From the NCBI GenBank assembly GCA_025766275.1, contig JAFKAC010000067.1:186001-250000 (forward strand): a DNA stretch of 64,000 nucleotides. The letters are read 5' to 3'. Each line of letters opens with the position of its first letter. Position 1 is the stretch's first letter. The notes under the pieces are model-generated. The model ran no database searches and was not told the DNA's origin. It worked only from the letters and a program-made list of their open reading frames with translations. The translations under genes were made by a program, and so were the position numbers. Positions 46,002-58,761 of the stretch are shown one piece after another. This DNA is from Lactarius indigo. Lineage: Eukaryota > Basidiomycota > Agaricomycetes > Russulales > Russulaceae.

Positions 46002-46606
46002 TGATGAACAGCAAAGACATGACAAATACTCACAGTGACTAGTGGGGACTGTGGTGAGATACTGGGCAACTGGATAGCAGCAGAGGGAAGTGTCAAGCAA
46101 GTGAAGCAGAGTGTTCTGGCACACAACAGTGAGGAACTGATATTACATTGGAGAAGAGGAGACATACCTGGCACACAACAATGAGGAACTGATGTGGACC
46201 AGGAGCATACATGGTACTCTACTTATACTCCTACAGAGAGTGACACTAGTACAACATAGGTAACGCTAGTCACAAAGCACAAGGGTGGTGTTGTTCTACA
46301 AATGGACAAAGGAGTGGATGCTTTGAGAACAAGACAAGGAGAACAAGGAGAGTCTAGAGCTGAATGATATCATAGTGACATCATAATAAAGATAAGAACA
46401 AAAACAGAACAATGAGACATAGTACAATGAAAAGTCCGGAAGTAGTCCATATGATGTCATTGTACAGTGATGTCATAGATAAGTAAATAGTCCGAGATTG
46501 TACAGATCAAATCTAATCTACAGAAATCCAATTAATCTTATCTAAAGCAGTCCATATCTGCAAGTCCTTCTAGAGCCGCTAAGTGTGCAAGGGTCACTTA
46601 TCAACA
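46002..46606 (-). mobile_element. Family C (copia) solo LTR
   Basis: 605 bp, TGATGAACAGC to TTATCAACA, flanked by GACCA at 45997-46001 and 46607-46611 (perfect TSD). Confidence 0.95.
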
Positions 46607-47063
46607 GACCATTCTGTACTATTCTCTCATTTTCTCCTTATTTATCCATCCTCCTTGAATACTCCAGTGACTCATAGTCTGATGACTGATACATGTTTCA
46701 CTTATTTCTCCATCCTCCTAGTATGTTCTACACATTTCCCCTCCCTTAGTCATACATGCACTAGGGACCTATATAAACCATAGATGAAAACCCAGTATTA
46801 CTTAGACTTGTCTTTATCTCTCATCAGTGAATATCATTGTCTCTACTTTATCCTGAGTGCCCCTCTCCATTCTCATCCCCTAAACTGAGACTTCCCTTGA
46901 GTGGGGGTCATTTCTGAAGCTTGGACCCTGTGCTATAACAAGGGTCACACTCAGCCACTGAGTTTCTGAACTCAGCAGACACTCCTGTATTAGTCAGCAC
47001 ATGTCACACACCAAAGACTCTGCTGAGTCTTGCTATAAAGTCTCTCCTCTGTAATATCATTAT

Positions 47064-47646
47064 TGTTACGCCACTACAGGGGCGTAGAGTACGACCTGTA
47101 CCAAGTCAGTCGGGTTATGGTAGCGCAAGCTCTGCGGCTTGGCTTCAGTAGAGTGGTGCACAAGGATCACAAGGACAATGGTCACTTGGATCGTAGAGGA
47201 AGGCTAAGACTCGAAGGTCCAGCAACGATAGAGGAATTCTTGAGACAAGGAAGGCACGAAGGCGTCCGTCTTAGATGAGTGTAATATTACACAAGAAGTC
47301 TAGTCTACCGTACAAGCTAGGTATAACTAGAGTTAAATAGAGGTCGTGCTGTATGGCCGCTACAAATAGATGGCGCCATCGCTAGGTTAAGGAATAAAGG
47401 GATAGGCATAAAAGGAACAAGGCATAGGTATATTGGGAACAAAGGCGAATCATGCGGGGTTGCACGTGAGTGGGAACAAGTCGGAAACTAGCACATGTCG
47501 AACTTTATCAGAAGGGAACATCGATAAGTAAGGCGCATGATAGGAACCGAATAATCGTAAAGTCCACGTAATCGTACAGGGCTCGTACAGTAGTGGGAAT
47601 GGAATGATGACATGGAAAAAGAACGAGTCCAAAGAGAATCGTAACA
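47064..47646 (-). mobile_element. Family B solo LTR
   Basis: 583 bp, TGTTACGCCAC to CGTAACA, flanked by ATTAT at 47059-47063 and 47647-47651 (perfect TSD). It is richer in CpG than 41528-42121, so probably younger. Confidence 0.93.
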
Positions 47647-47677
47647 ATTATCAGTTCTCACTCTGTTGTGTGTTACA

Positions 47678-49291
47678 ATTCTGCCCCTGCAACCCCAGCA
47701 AACGGCAATATGAAGGATGCAAATATGAGTAGAAGAAGAGGATGATGAAGAAAAAGCTGAGATAAGCCATAAACCACGAGCTAAGTGTCCCAGCCCACAA
47801 TACCATTGGACCTTCTGCAATAATGTGCAGATGTGCAGGTTCCACCAGCCCAGATAAGAAGATCAAGAATCACCTGTCATGTGACCCCAGCATGTGACCT
47901 GGCTAGAATGCACCAGAAGAGTCCAGATGAGCTTGTGCCTGGCTGACTGATGTTTGGTACCTGATGACTGATACTGGCTGCAGATGACTCATAGACGATT
48001 ACACTGTTACAATAAGGATGACTGATGCTCTGTTCTGACTGGTTGACTGACAGTATGCTGACTGATACTTACACATTCCCGATGACACTCTTACTGTACA
48101 ATTACTCACCCTAGGATTGTTGTATTAGGGTTTCTGAGTTTGAAGCTTACAACTAAGGAAGTATAAGTAGGGCAGCTTGTATCCCCAACTCCTTAGCTTG
48201 AGATCTTTAGGAATTGCACCCACTGTTTGCAACTGTCTCCTTTCTATCTTTTGAGCTGGGCTGTTTACCACTTCTTTGGCTGTCTGCCATTCCCCCTTTC
48301 TTCTCTTATCTGCCATTCTCTGCCTCTCAGTGTGCTCTTGCCTGATAGAGTGCTGCTAGTATCTTTGTCGACCAGGGGATGCCTTGGCTGTACTTGCCCT
48401 TCCCCATAAGTTGGCTGACAATTTGGGGCACTGTGTTCCCACAGAACCATCCAAGTCAGACATTACACCCATGCAAGCATAACATTGTGTGCCAGACTCT
48501 CTTGCTTCCCTGCAACTTCCCTGTACACCTCTGCTTCCAGCCCACCCACATATCTCACCACAGTCTCCTCTTGTCACTGTGAGTATGTTATCTATGTGTG
48601 CTGTTCATCAGGTTTCAGGCCAAGCCAGGCCTGGAAACCACTAACAGGGACAATGCTCCAGCCTGGCCTGCAATCATTTCTGAGTTGGTGTCCATTGTAT
48701 TTGGTGCACTGCAATCATGGGCCTATTTTTGGGTTGTGCAACCTAAGTCAAATTGCAATACTCAGAGTGCCAAAATGGCTGACCAAAATATGGGGTCAGA
48801 ATGGCACTAATCAAAGCATAATATGGGGGTACCTATAGGCTTTGCAAAAATTGTTGGCATGCTTCCTTATTTGAATATAGTAATGTCATTACCTGACTAA
48901 ATGAGTGTGAGGTTAGATGGGGAATCCTCACACTTGATCAAGTGTGATTCTGTTCACCTCTTGTAACCAGTGTGACTCAAAGAGTAATGATGAAAGATAA
49001 GCAGAGAGAGACTCTGGTCCCTTTGTGTGTATTTTCACAGGTTTAAATACTACATGCTAGTGGATGTCTTAGACATATAATACTTTACATCTTGAACACA
49101 CCTTATAGTAAATAAGAGAATATCAGAGACAGCGGTCACAGGACCATCACGGAATTACGCTGACTAATTCTGTTCACAACATGCCAAACCTGGTGGCCCT
49201 ACCGGCAATATTCGGACTTCAACGTGCCAGGTCGGCCAAATATTAGACAAAAATCGGGCATCTCAATCGTTCTCGGCAGCTACAAGGCGAT
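47678..49291. other. Intergenic, no supported gene
   Basis: Short overlapping frames only. Holds a family C LTR fragment (48484-48611) and, further right, the upstream region of the methyltransferase gene. Confidence 0.4.
48484..48611 (+). repeat. Truncated family C LTR (3' part)
   Basis: Matches the last ~128 bp of the family C LTR from GTGTGCCAGAC to TGCTGTTCATCA. The sequence to the left is unrelated, so the 5' part is lost. Confidence 0.8.
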
Positions 49292-50249
49292 ATGCACGAC
49301 ACAATTGCACCTAAGTACACTGCCAGTCGCGACGCTTCTGGGTGGTCTGCAACAAGCTATCGCAACATAGCATCGTACGTCTACTCTTCAAGGGCAACTG
49401 CATTGATCCTTCAGTTGCTTGACGCACGCCCGGGTGAAAGAATTCTTGACTTTGGCTGCGGGAGTGGGGAAGTAACCGCCGAAATAGCGCGCCTTGTCGG
49501 CCCTCAAGGGATGGTCGTGGGAGTAGATACGAGCGAAAGCATGGTTAGCAAGGCCACTGCATCTGCTGATACCAAGACTAACGATACAGTAGATTGCGAA
49601 GGCTCGCGAGACGACTAAGTTACCGGATACTCTCCTTATCAAATGCGATATACAGGCTCCTCAACTCCTCGAGGAGCTTCCGCCCGACTTCGTGGGAAGG
49701 TGCGACAAAATATTCAGCAATGCAGTCCTACATTGGTGTTCTCGAGACCCCCTTGGTGTATTAGCGAATGTTCGCAGGGTACTGAAGGCGGGGGGGCTCT
49801 TTGTCGCTGAGATGGGAGGCCATGGGAACGTAGCAGGTTCGTACCTACATTATTGTTGCTGTGGATACCAGCTAAATATGTGTTTAGATGTCAGAAATGC
49901 TTTACATGACGCGTTGCTCAAGCGGGGAATAGATCCTGCGGCAAGAGACCCGTGGTTTTTCCCTACGCCAGACCAGTATACGCAATTGTTGAAATCAGCA
50001 AACCTGCATCCATTAAGCGTTACCCTACATCCCCGCGAGACACCCATAGCAGATCTCGCAGGCTGGATCCGTCTCTTCTGCGGACATAACTTTCTGGAAG
50101 GCATTGAACCTGAGGACGAGCAGGAAATAATTTGCGAGGTGGTCGCTACTTGTCGAAAGGCTGATAGGTGCCGTTGGGACGAACAAAAGAAGTTGTGGTA
50201 CCTTGACTATGTTCGGTTGCGTGTCACAGCAACGAAAGTTGGAGATTAG
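49292..50249 (+). CDS. SAM-dependent methyltransferase, three exons
   Basis: Exons 49292-49543, 49593-49836 and 49888-50249 give 285 residues. Intron 1 (49 bp) runs GTTAGC to AGTAG with a GACTAAC branch site. Intron 2 (51 bp, in-frame) runs GTTCGT to TTTAG with GCTAAAT. Splicing intron 2 removes a Cys-rich stretch that does not fit the family. Seen: class I motif I (ILDFGCGSGEVT), a following acidic strand (VVGVDTSESM), post-motif IFSNAVLHW and a RVLKAGGLFVAEMGG strand-loop, the layout of Methyltransf_11/25 enzymes. It resembles small-molecule methyltransferases such as trans-aconitate methyltransferase-like proteins, but the substrate cannot be told. It is probably cytosolic, with no signal peptide or membrane segment. 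No premature stops. Convergent with ureG. Confidence 0.88.
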
Positions 50250-50360
50250 GTCGACTTAAAGGTTGGAAGAGGGAATTGTGATAATGTCAATATATATCGC
50301 GTACGTGCTGCTGTAAGCCTACAATATGTTTCGATCTTCTTTACACATATCCGCGTCACC

Positions 50361-51477
50361 TTATTCAAAGTCGCCGACGGCACCAGGTTTCCCCGGATTA
50401 CCGGCCGTCCGCCATGCCGCGAGTATCAAGTTTGCAACGTCTTGAATCCCTTTTCCTTCCTTCACGCTACAGAAGATGGTTGGACCATCTCCCCTCATGA
50501 GCTTTGAATCGCGATCCATGATATCGAGTGATGCGTTCACGTATTGAGCGATATCGGTCTTCAAAACAGTGATACTGTGTTATATCAGAGGACGGACAAA
50601 TGATCCCACCTTGTTGATTACCAGCAAGTCCGATTGCGATATTCCAGGTCCTCCTTTCCTGGGAATCTTGTCACCACCCTACCAGGTAATGCCAAGGTTA
50701 GGAACGAAGCAATCCGTGGATCTAATTCACGCACAGAAACGTCAATGACGTAGATAATATAATCGGCGAGCTCTCTCGAATAGTTTGCGGCGAGGTTATC
50801 ACCCCCACTCTCGACAAATAGCAGCTGACAACCAAATTTTGCTTGCAAAGTCTCAAGCGCACCCATGTTTGCAGATATGTCCTCGCGAATAGCGGCATGA
50901 GGACAGCCGCCGGTTTCAATCGCGAGGATGCGCTCTGCGGGAAGTGCGCGGTTCTTTATAAGGAACTCCTGGTCCTCTCGAGTAAAGATATCATTGGTAA
51001 CCGTAGCTGTCATAGAGTTAGGCAGTGGATCTGGAATGGCGTACTACTGTGAAGAAACACACACCGATATTGTACTGCGTTCGGAGGAGCCGGCAAAGAG
51101 CGAGAGTCAATGCAGTCTTGCCAGAGCCGACAGGGCTGGAGCACCGCAAAGGTGAGAGTTGACGAGTGGATCAAGCACCGTTGGCGTACCCCCCGATCCC
51201 TATGGTAAACCCTCGCTCCTCAAAATTCCGTGAGGCATATTCTGGCATGTCCCGTTCTTGGAATCGGCCTATAAGGCGCTGGAAGTCAATCGATGAATCC
51301 CAGAGGTCGGAACTAAAGCAACATACCTGGGTGATCGAGGTGATCATGCGTGTGTCCATGCTCCCCTGGGCCATGTGCATGAGCCTTGCCTCTGCCAGTT
51401 TCATGCGAATGAGGCTGTGCTGTACTCGAGCTCCCACTTGAAGAAAGGTTGTTGATGAACTGTACAGTTGAAGCCAT
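50361..51477 (-). CDS. ureG: Urease accessory GTPase UreG, six exons
   Basis: Exons 51327-51477, 51190-51268, 51065-51135, 50735-51006, 50610-50678 and 50361-50558 give 279 residues with introns of 51-58 bp, all GT-AG. UreG is a SIMIBI-class GTPase that with UreD and UreF delivers nickel to apo-urease in the cytosol. Seen: a His-rich N-terminus ([14 protein letters not shown]), P-loop GGPVGSGKT split by intron 2, [13 protein letters not shown], the metal-binding [43 protein letters not shown] and the G4 motif NKTD formed across intron 5. Length matches fungal UreG and there are no stops or frameshifts. The start ATG (51477) precedes the conserved His-rich tail. It points toward the methyltransferase gene 111 bp away. 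Confidence 0.96.
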
Positions 51478-51938
51478 TGCGATGTGTCATCTCTCGGTTC
51501 TGAGGCGAGTGACTTATCATGATTCCCCTGGATGACATCAGCTTTACAAGCCCAAAAAGGAAGGGCAAACAAATCACATCCCAGAAAGCTTCAACAAACC
51601 TTCCATACTCAGTGGTAGATGGGTGCTGATCTCAAGGGTGTTGTGGGATTTTAGGCACCCATACCCATGTTAAGGAGGGAGGGGGGGTCCACCAGGCCCT
51701 TAGCGAATTTTTGGCAACAGGCACCTTTTGGGCACTAAAGGTGGACAGCCCAACAAGCTACCACAAAGAATGTAAATTGCATCTTGCACTGAGCTCCCTT
51801 TGAGCTTGATTCCAATCAAAATTGAAGTGTCCCTTCACTCTTGAGTAGTGATTTACAGGCCTGAAGCCAGCCCAAGCCAGCCAGCAGAAGACAGGCTGTG
51901 CCTTAGCCAATGAGGCAGCCTGGAGTGGCCTGCATCAG
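51478..51938. other. ureG upstream region, no further gene seen
   Basis: Presumed promoter of ureG. No TATA box or operator is obvious. A G-rich run (GGAGGGAGGGGGGG) lies near 51677. Confidence 0.35.
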
Positions 51939-52403
51939 TGTTACGATCTTGATGTGGACCCTTACTACTTATGGTGTGGCACTAGTAGTAAGGTGTAATC
52001 TGTCACAGACTTGTAGTGGATGGCTCACATGTACAATGACTCAATCCTAGTACCAGTAGTAGTTTTACTAGGGTTTGCTACATTTACGCGATTCATAGGA
52101 CGCTTCCAGGTGGCGCTTTAAAGCCTGTCTCATCTTGTATATAGGATACTGCATGAAGACCAAGATATGCCATCTTGGTCTTCTTCAATTGTCACTTGTT
52201 TGCCTTCTCTCTATCCTTGCTTGTTGTGACCTGTCCCTTCTTTAAAGGGGAGACTTCTACTATCTAGCACCTGCAAGTGTCTAGGATTGCCTTTGTGCCA
52301 TACGTCATACGATGCACTTAGCTAAGTGGTTGCTGTCTTACCCATGATGAACAGCACAAGTGGAGAGCATACTCACAGTGGGACAAAGTACTGTGGTGAG
52401 ATA

Positions 52404-53015
52404 TGTTGATAAGTGACCCTTGCGCACTTAGTGGCTCATACGGACTGGACTTGCAGCATGGACTGCTTTAGATTAGATTAATTGGACTTGTAGATTACTT
52501 ACATTTGATCTGTACAATCTAGCGCTTATCATTGTGTCATGTATGACATCACTGTACCTTATGATATCATAGATCCAGACCCTGCGTTGTATTCAACGCC
52601 TTTGTACTTTCCTTTGTTCTATCTTTATCATGATATCATTATGATGTCATTTACTTCTGGACTCTCTTTGTTCTGCACTCCTTGTTCTCCATTAAGCACA
52701 CTCTTTTGTCCCACATGTAGAACAACGTCTCTTGTACTCTGTGACCCTGTGTTACTTCTATTGTACTAGTGTCACTCTCCTGTATAGTATAAGTAGTAGG
52801 CTTGTACGCTCCTGGTCCACATCAGTTCCTCACTGCTGTGTGCCAGGTATGTTCCCTCCTCTCCAATGTAAAATCAGTTCCTCACTGCTGTGTGCCAGAC
52901 AACCTCTCTTGCTTTCACTTGCTTGACACCCTGTGCTGCTTCTCAGTCACTTTCTATATCTCACCACAGTCTTATCAGTCCACTGTGAGTATAGTCCTTA
53001 TGTGTCTGTTCATCA
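52404..53015 (+). repeat. 5' LTR of copia element 3
   Basis: 612 bp, TGTTGATAAG to TGTTCATCA. Carries the spaced duplication with a GTATGT donor-like border. Confidence 0.95.
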
Positions 53016-53027
53016 GGTTATGGGCCC
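53016..53027 (+). other. Primer binding site of copia element 3
   Basis: GGTTATGGGCCC directly after the 5' LTR. Initiator tRNA-Met anticodon-region complement. Confidence 0.82.
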
Positions 53028-53798
53028 TGGTGCCCTAGCCACCCCACTTGGCTGGTCACTGTCTTCCTAGGAGGACACACCAGGCTAAGGTCTGTCTGGG
53101 GCCTTACCAGCCTTGCCCAAGGCAGAGAGCAGTGGGGCACCACTTGTCTCTGCTAAGGAACCTCCTGTGTATGTACTGCCCAGTAGTCCTACTTTCACCC
53201 CTACTGTTTTCCTAGCCCCTGCACTATGCGCAAGGAGACTGGGTCTGGTAGCCCCTTAACTTCAAAATATCCAGGCGTGCATGACCCACTGGGCTGTGTA
53301 TTGTGGAGCTTAGTGCCAGCTGTCTCTGGTGCTCCACACTGGGCACAGGATCTCCTCACCATGGGAGTGTAAAACCTGGTTCAGGCTCTGGGGGGTGTTC
53401 ACCACTATGGTGTTCTGCAACCAGATACCTGCCTTGTAGCGGCAATGGGAAAGGATTCAGTAAAGCCACTTGTGGCGATGAGGCAACCAACAGGCCGAGG
53501 AGGCTGAGGTAGACAGCCTTGGGCTCTGAAAGCATTCCCTTCACCTTCCCCCTAACACAAACCATTTGAGCTGTGTCTTAGACACACCCTGGCTGGCAGC
53601 TAGCTCATGGTATGGCAAAGGGACTCTCTCAACCTGGGCCTAGCCCTTGTATCACTGGCATACTATCAGGAGGCAGGACGTGTTAGCGTTCTGGCCTTAC
53701 AGAATCACAGACAGGAGTGGTATCCCCCTCTATCCTCATGTCTTGCAACTATGAAGCACTGTCGCTGACTGCTTCTTGGCGACAGATAAATCATCCCA

Positions 53799-56700
53799 AT
53801 GTCTTCTCGCGCACCATCTCCCACTGGCGCTGCTGCTGGTGCTACTGCTACTGCGGGGGGTTCTACGCTTCCCCCCACTGGATCCTCACCCTCTGCACGT
53901 ATCTCTGCCGCCTATGGCACAACATTCGGCATGCCCTCTGGCATTCGCCTTGAACAATTCGACGGCACTCACTGGAACGAGTGGTCTGGGACGATTGAAG
54001 CCATCCTCATGCTGCACGAAGCAGAGGATGTGTTCACCCTCCACCATGGACCAGTTGATGTCCCTCAAGACGAATGGGAGTCAGTACAACGATGGGCAAA
54101 GGCATACCTCCGCCTCTACCTCAAACCCGACGTCTACTCCCTTGTCGCTGACAACGCCGCATATCCCACCTTCAAAGCCAAGTGGGACAAGCTCAGAGAT
54201 GTATATGCTGGTGCCTCGGGCAGCACCACTATCTTCAACTTGTGGATCCAGTTAACTCAAGCCCACCTTGACGACTCCGCACCTATGGCCACTCAGTTGG
54301 CCAAGCTCAATGAGCTGCGGGTTGCCCTTTCCAATGCACAGATGGGTGTCACTGACACTCAATTCTGTCTCATTCTCCTACACGCACTGCCGCCCTCTTA
54401 TGAGGTGTTGGCCTCAACCATCCTCGCCAGTGGGGCCCCCTCCGCACTCAAGCACGCTGAAATCATAGCGCGCATAGTGTTGGAAGAAGCTCGCCGTGCC
54501 GGGCCCTCTGGCTCTTCCCTCAACAAGGTGGCCCCTGTCAAGTCGACAGGCAAAAAGGGCAAGAAAGACCACTCTGGTCTGACTTGCCACTATTGCAACA
54601 AAAAGGGCCACATCAAGCCTGACTGCAGGAAGAAAAAGAAGGATGAGGCTGACGCAAAGGAGAAGGAGAAGGCAGGCAACAAGGCTGCAAATAGTCACAT
54701 TCTTGTACCTACCACCACCTCCATTAAGGAGGTCGAAGAGCCTGCCATAGACTGGGCTTCTCAATCAATTTCTGTTGCCTTGTATGCTGCCTCGCGTGTG
54801 CGTTGGATGATGGACAGTGGTGCTACACACCACATTACACCACATCGGTCTGACTTCAAGGACTACACCCCGACTAAAGGCACTGTACGCCTAGGGGATA
54901 AGTCTACAATAGACCAAGTGGGTGTTGGGTCTGTTGTCTTTACAACGAGCCAGGGTATCTCTATCACCCTCAGCAATGTGCTACACCTACCACAGGTGAA
55001 GACGCGCTTCTTGTCGACGGGCGCCCTAGCACAAAAAGGTGCTGAGATTGCCTTTGACAGTGGCTCATTTAAAATATCTGTCAACCAAAAGTGTGTGGCC
55101 AAAGGCTACCTTGAGGACAACCTTTACTGGTTGGACGCAGCCAGCATCGGCCTCAATGCCCACACAAAATCAAGTGCTGCCACACTTGATATCTGGCATC
55201 AATGCATGGGACACATCTCCTCTGCGGCACTGAAGGCGCATGGTCCCTCTGCCACTACAGGCATGGACATAGACAGCTCTACCACGGCCCACACAGTCTG
55301 CCGTGGGTGTGAGATGGGTAAATCCACTTGTCAACCCTTTTCTGCATCCTCCAACAAGAGGACAACTCGTCAATTTGAGATAGTGCACAGTGACCTCACC
55401 GGTCCTATGCAGACTCACTCCCTGCAAGGCTTGACGTATACAGCCACCTTCATAGACAACCACACTAAGTTCACTGTGGTCCACTTCCTTAAGTCGAAGG
55501 ACCAGTTTGCTAAGTTGCTGCAAATATATTTGGCCTGGGGTGAAACCCAGTCCAGCCATAAATTGCGCGCTCTGCACTCTGACCGCGGTGGTGAATACAT
55601 GTCGAGTGTCATGCAGGACATTCTTAAGCAGAAAGGGATAGAGCATCACCTCATGATGCCGGGTTCACCACAGTCCAACAGGAAAGCCGAGCGGTTTAAC
55701 CGCACCATTATGGATAAGGCAATGTCCATGCTTCACACAGCTGGCATGTCTAAAGGCTTCTGGGAGCATGCGGTGTGTGCAGCTGTGCACATCTATAATC
55801 GCTCTCCAGTCCGTGGGCTTAAGTGGCGCACTCCCTATGAGCTCTGGCACTCTGGCAAAGTGCCCGATGTCTCACATCTTCGCGTCTTCGGATGCAAGGG
55901 GTACATGCACGTACCCGCTGATAAGCGTCGCAAATTAGATGCGAAGGCCATTGAGGTCACGCTTATCGGGTTTGAGCCTGAATCTAAGGGCTATAAGCTC
56001 TGGGACCGCTCAACCCGCTCCGTTCGAGTGTCCAGGGATGTGACATTCGACAAGAGTAGCTTCCCGTCCCTCCAGGGTGTTGAGACACACCCCACACCTT
56101 CACCACCAGTCGTGCCTAGCACAACAGTGACTGCCGTGCCTCACCCACCGGCGTTACCACCAATGCGAGCCCCCTCCCCTGCACACTCCAATAGTAGTGA
56201 GGAGGAGGATGTTGAAAAGCTCCTAGACCCCCCACAAGTCCAACCACGCCCTACCACACCACCACCTACTCTGCCAGCTCCGCCCACCACACCAAAGCAT
56301 GAGCAAGCCACTCCTACTTCACCCCCGCCGCGTCCTAGTGCAACGCGCATTATGCGCCATGTCCCTCCTCCCTCACCAGAAATGCCTGGGGGATTTGAGG
56401 ATTGTGCACAGCGTAGTCAGCTGTTGCGCGAGATGGACAATGCACCAAGGCGCACTGCCCGTGTCCCTGTGCCTAATCCACGTTACTTTAATGTGGACAA
56501 TGCGGCATGGCGTGGCAGGCGTCTGGGGTATGCGGAGTTATTGGCTGCTGCCTTTGTGGGCCGAGACCCTGCAACCTATGCAGAGGCCATGCGGTCTGCA
56601 GCTGCAGATGAGTGGACTAAGGCATGTCAGTATGAAATGGACACCCTAGCTAAGAATGGGACTTGGGAGTTAGTGGATCTCCCGCCTAATCGCAAGGCAG

Positions 56701-58742
56701 TAAAATCCAAATGGGTCTTTAAGCTCAAAGCGGATGGCTGCTACAGAGCTCGCTTGGTGGCTAAGGGATTCACGCAGATCCCTGGCGTAGATTTTGATGA
56801 AACCTTCTCTCCTGTCGCATGATTTGAGTCGCTACGTTTACTTCTGGCGTTGGCCGCACTGGAGGACTGGCACATCCATCAAATGGATGTTAAGTCTGCT
56901 TTTCTCAATGGCGTGCTTGACGAGGAGATTTACATGGAGCAGCCACAAGGTTTCACTGTCACTGGCTCTGAGACGAAGGTGTGTCGCCTGGTTAAGGCGA
57001 TCTATGTGTTGATAAGTGACCCTTGCGCACTTAGCGGCTCGTACGGACCGGACTTGCAGCATGGACTGCTTTAGATTAGATATACAGGACTTGTAGATTA
57101 GATACTATTTGATCTGTACAATCTGGACTTATCATTGCGTCACATATGACATCACTGTACTTCTAATGACATCATACATCCGGACTCTGCGTTGTATAAC
57201 GTCTTTGTACTTTCCTTTGTTCTTTACTTGGTATTATCCTTATTATGATGTCAGTATGATATCATCTAGTTCTGGACTCTTCTTGTTCTCCTTTCCCTTG
57301 TTCTCAAAGCGTCCACTCTTTTGTCCCTTTGTAGAACAATAGCACCTTTGTATTCTGTGACTAGCGTTACCTACCTTGTACTACTGTCACCCTCTGTAGG
57401 AGTATAAGTAGAGTACCATGTACGCTCCTGGTCCACATCAGTTCTCACTGCTTGTGTGCCAGGTAAGCTCCCTTCCCTCTAAATGTAACCAACATCAGTT
57501 CTCACTGCTTGTGTGCCAGACACTTTGCTTTACCTTGCTAGACTTCCCTGTTGCTGCTTCCAGCCACCCAGCTTGTCTCACCACAGAACACTTTGTCCCT
57601 CTGTGAGTAAGCTATCTATGTGTGCTGTTCATCACTATGGTCTCAAACAGGCCTCCCGCGCATGGAACTTGCAATTCCATGGAGTGCTCACTGCACTTGG
57701 CTTTAAGTGGACGTTTGCTGATGCTGGCATATATGTGATGCCTCAACGGGAGGGGTATGATCCACTCTTCGTTATTGTCTACGTTGACGACATCACTATA
57801 CTGGGTCCCTCGCTGAGTGGTATCAAGTGCTTGAAGTCAGACTTGTCTGAATGCTATGAGATGACAGATCTCGGGGAGATAGAATCTTATCTTGGTATGC
57901 GCATTGTGCGTGACCGCTCCCTCAGACGCATCGAAATAGATCAGTCTGGCTACATCAAGGATGTCCTTGAACGCTTTGGCATGTCTGACACCACACCACA
58001 CAACACACCCTTGCCCGCTGGTGCTGACGAGCACCTGGTTAAATATACGTCGCAGGCAACTGCCTCAGATATCTCCCACTACCAGTCCTTGATTGGGAGT
58101 TTGCTTTATGTGCAGATTGGCACTAGGCCAGATATCTCTTTCGCTGTGTCACGTTTGGCACAGTACGCAGCAAATCCTTCACCACAACATCTGCGACTTG
58201 CGCAGTATGTCCTGTCCTACCTAGTGGGAACTATGGATATGCATATTGTCTATGATGGCACCAATGGCGATGGCCTTCACGGCTACACTGATTCCAGTCT
58301 GGCTGATCAGACTGATGACCGCCACTCCACCTCTGGTTATGTGTTCCTACTAGCTAACGGTGCAATAAGCTGGTCTTCGCGCAAGCAAAAGACTGTTGCC
58401 CAAAACACAACGGAAGTGGAATACATGGCCATGACCGACGTGGCCAACCAGGCTGCGTGGTATCAGAGCTTCCTCACGGAACTCGGGTACGAGGTCGACG
58501 ACCCCATCCCATTACATGGTGACAATAAGGGTGCCATTGACTTGGCCTTGAACCCTGTCACTGGGAGACAGTCTAAGCACATTGCCATACGGCATCATGT
58601 TATCAGGGAGTACATCAAAAAGGGGACCATCACCCTCATTAGAACTCCTACTGTAGATATGGTTGCGGATGGCTTTACAAAGTCACTACCGTGTGTCCTG
58701 CTGCAGAAGCACAACGATGACATGGGACTCTTATGTACTTAG
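53799..58742 (+). pseudogene. Copia element 3 gag-pol, one TGA and one LTR insertion
   Basis: ATG 53799. Gag (RLEQFDGTHWNEWSGTIEA) and the CCHC knuckle (CHYCNKKGHIKPDC) are in frame with pol, showing that the gag frameshift of copia element 2 is a private deletion. Protease (MDSGATHHI), integrase (LHSDRGGEY, with NRKAERFNR where the sister has NGKAERFNR) and the first part of reverse transcriptase end at TGA 56820-56822. Element 2 has CGA (Arg) there, a direct example of C-to-T change at CpG. Reverse transcriptase is then split by a solo LTR (57007-57634) at the YGLKQ motif and continues (VYVDDITILG, GYTDSSLADQ) to TAG 58740-58742. Inactive copy. Confidence 0.94.
57007..57634 (+). mobile_element. 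Family C solo LTR inside copia element 3 pol
   Basis: 628 bp, TGTTGATAAG to TGTTCATCA, flanked by CTATG at 57002-57006 and 57635-57639 (perfect TSD). Removing it restores the reverse-transcriptase frame across YGLKQ. Confidence 0.95.
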
Positions 58743-58748
58743 ATTGTA

Positions 58749-58761
58749 GATCACGGGGAGA
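58749..58761 (+). other. Polypurine tract of copia element 3
   Basis: GATCACGGGGAGA immediately before the 3' LTR, identical to that of copia element 2. Confidence 0.8.

Larger units (their letters stand above)
45974..47677 (+). mobile_element. Gypsy 3' LTR (family D) containing two solo LTRs
   Basis: Starts TGTTGTGATCC after a polypurine tract and ends GTGTGTTACA. Without the insertions at 46002-46606 and 47064-47646 it is about 506 bp. A TATA box (TATATAAACC) lies near 46770. It is similar in ends and TATA region to the solo LTR at 9124. Confidence 0.7.
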
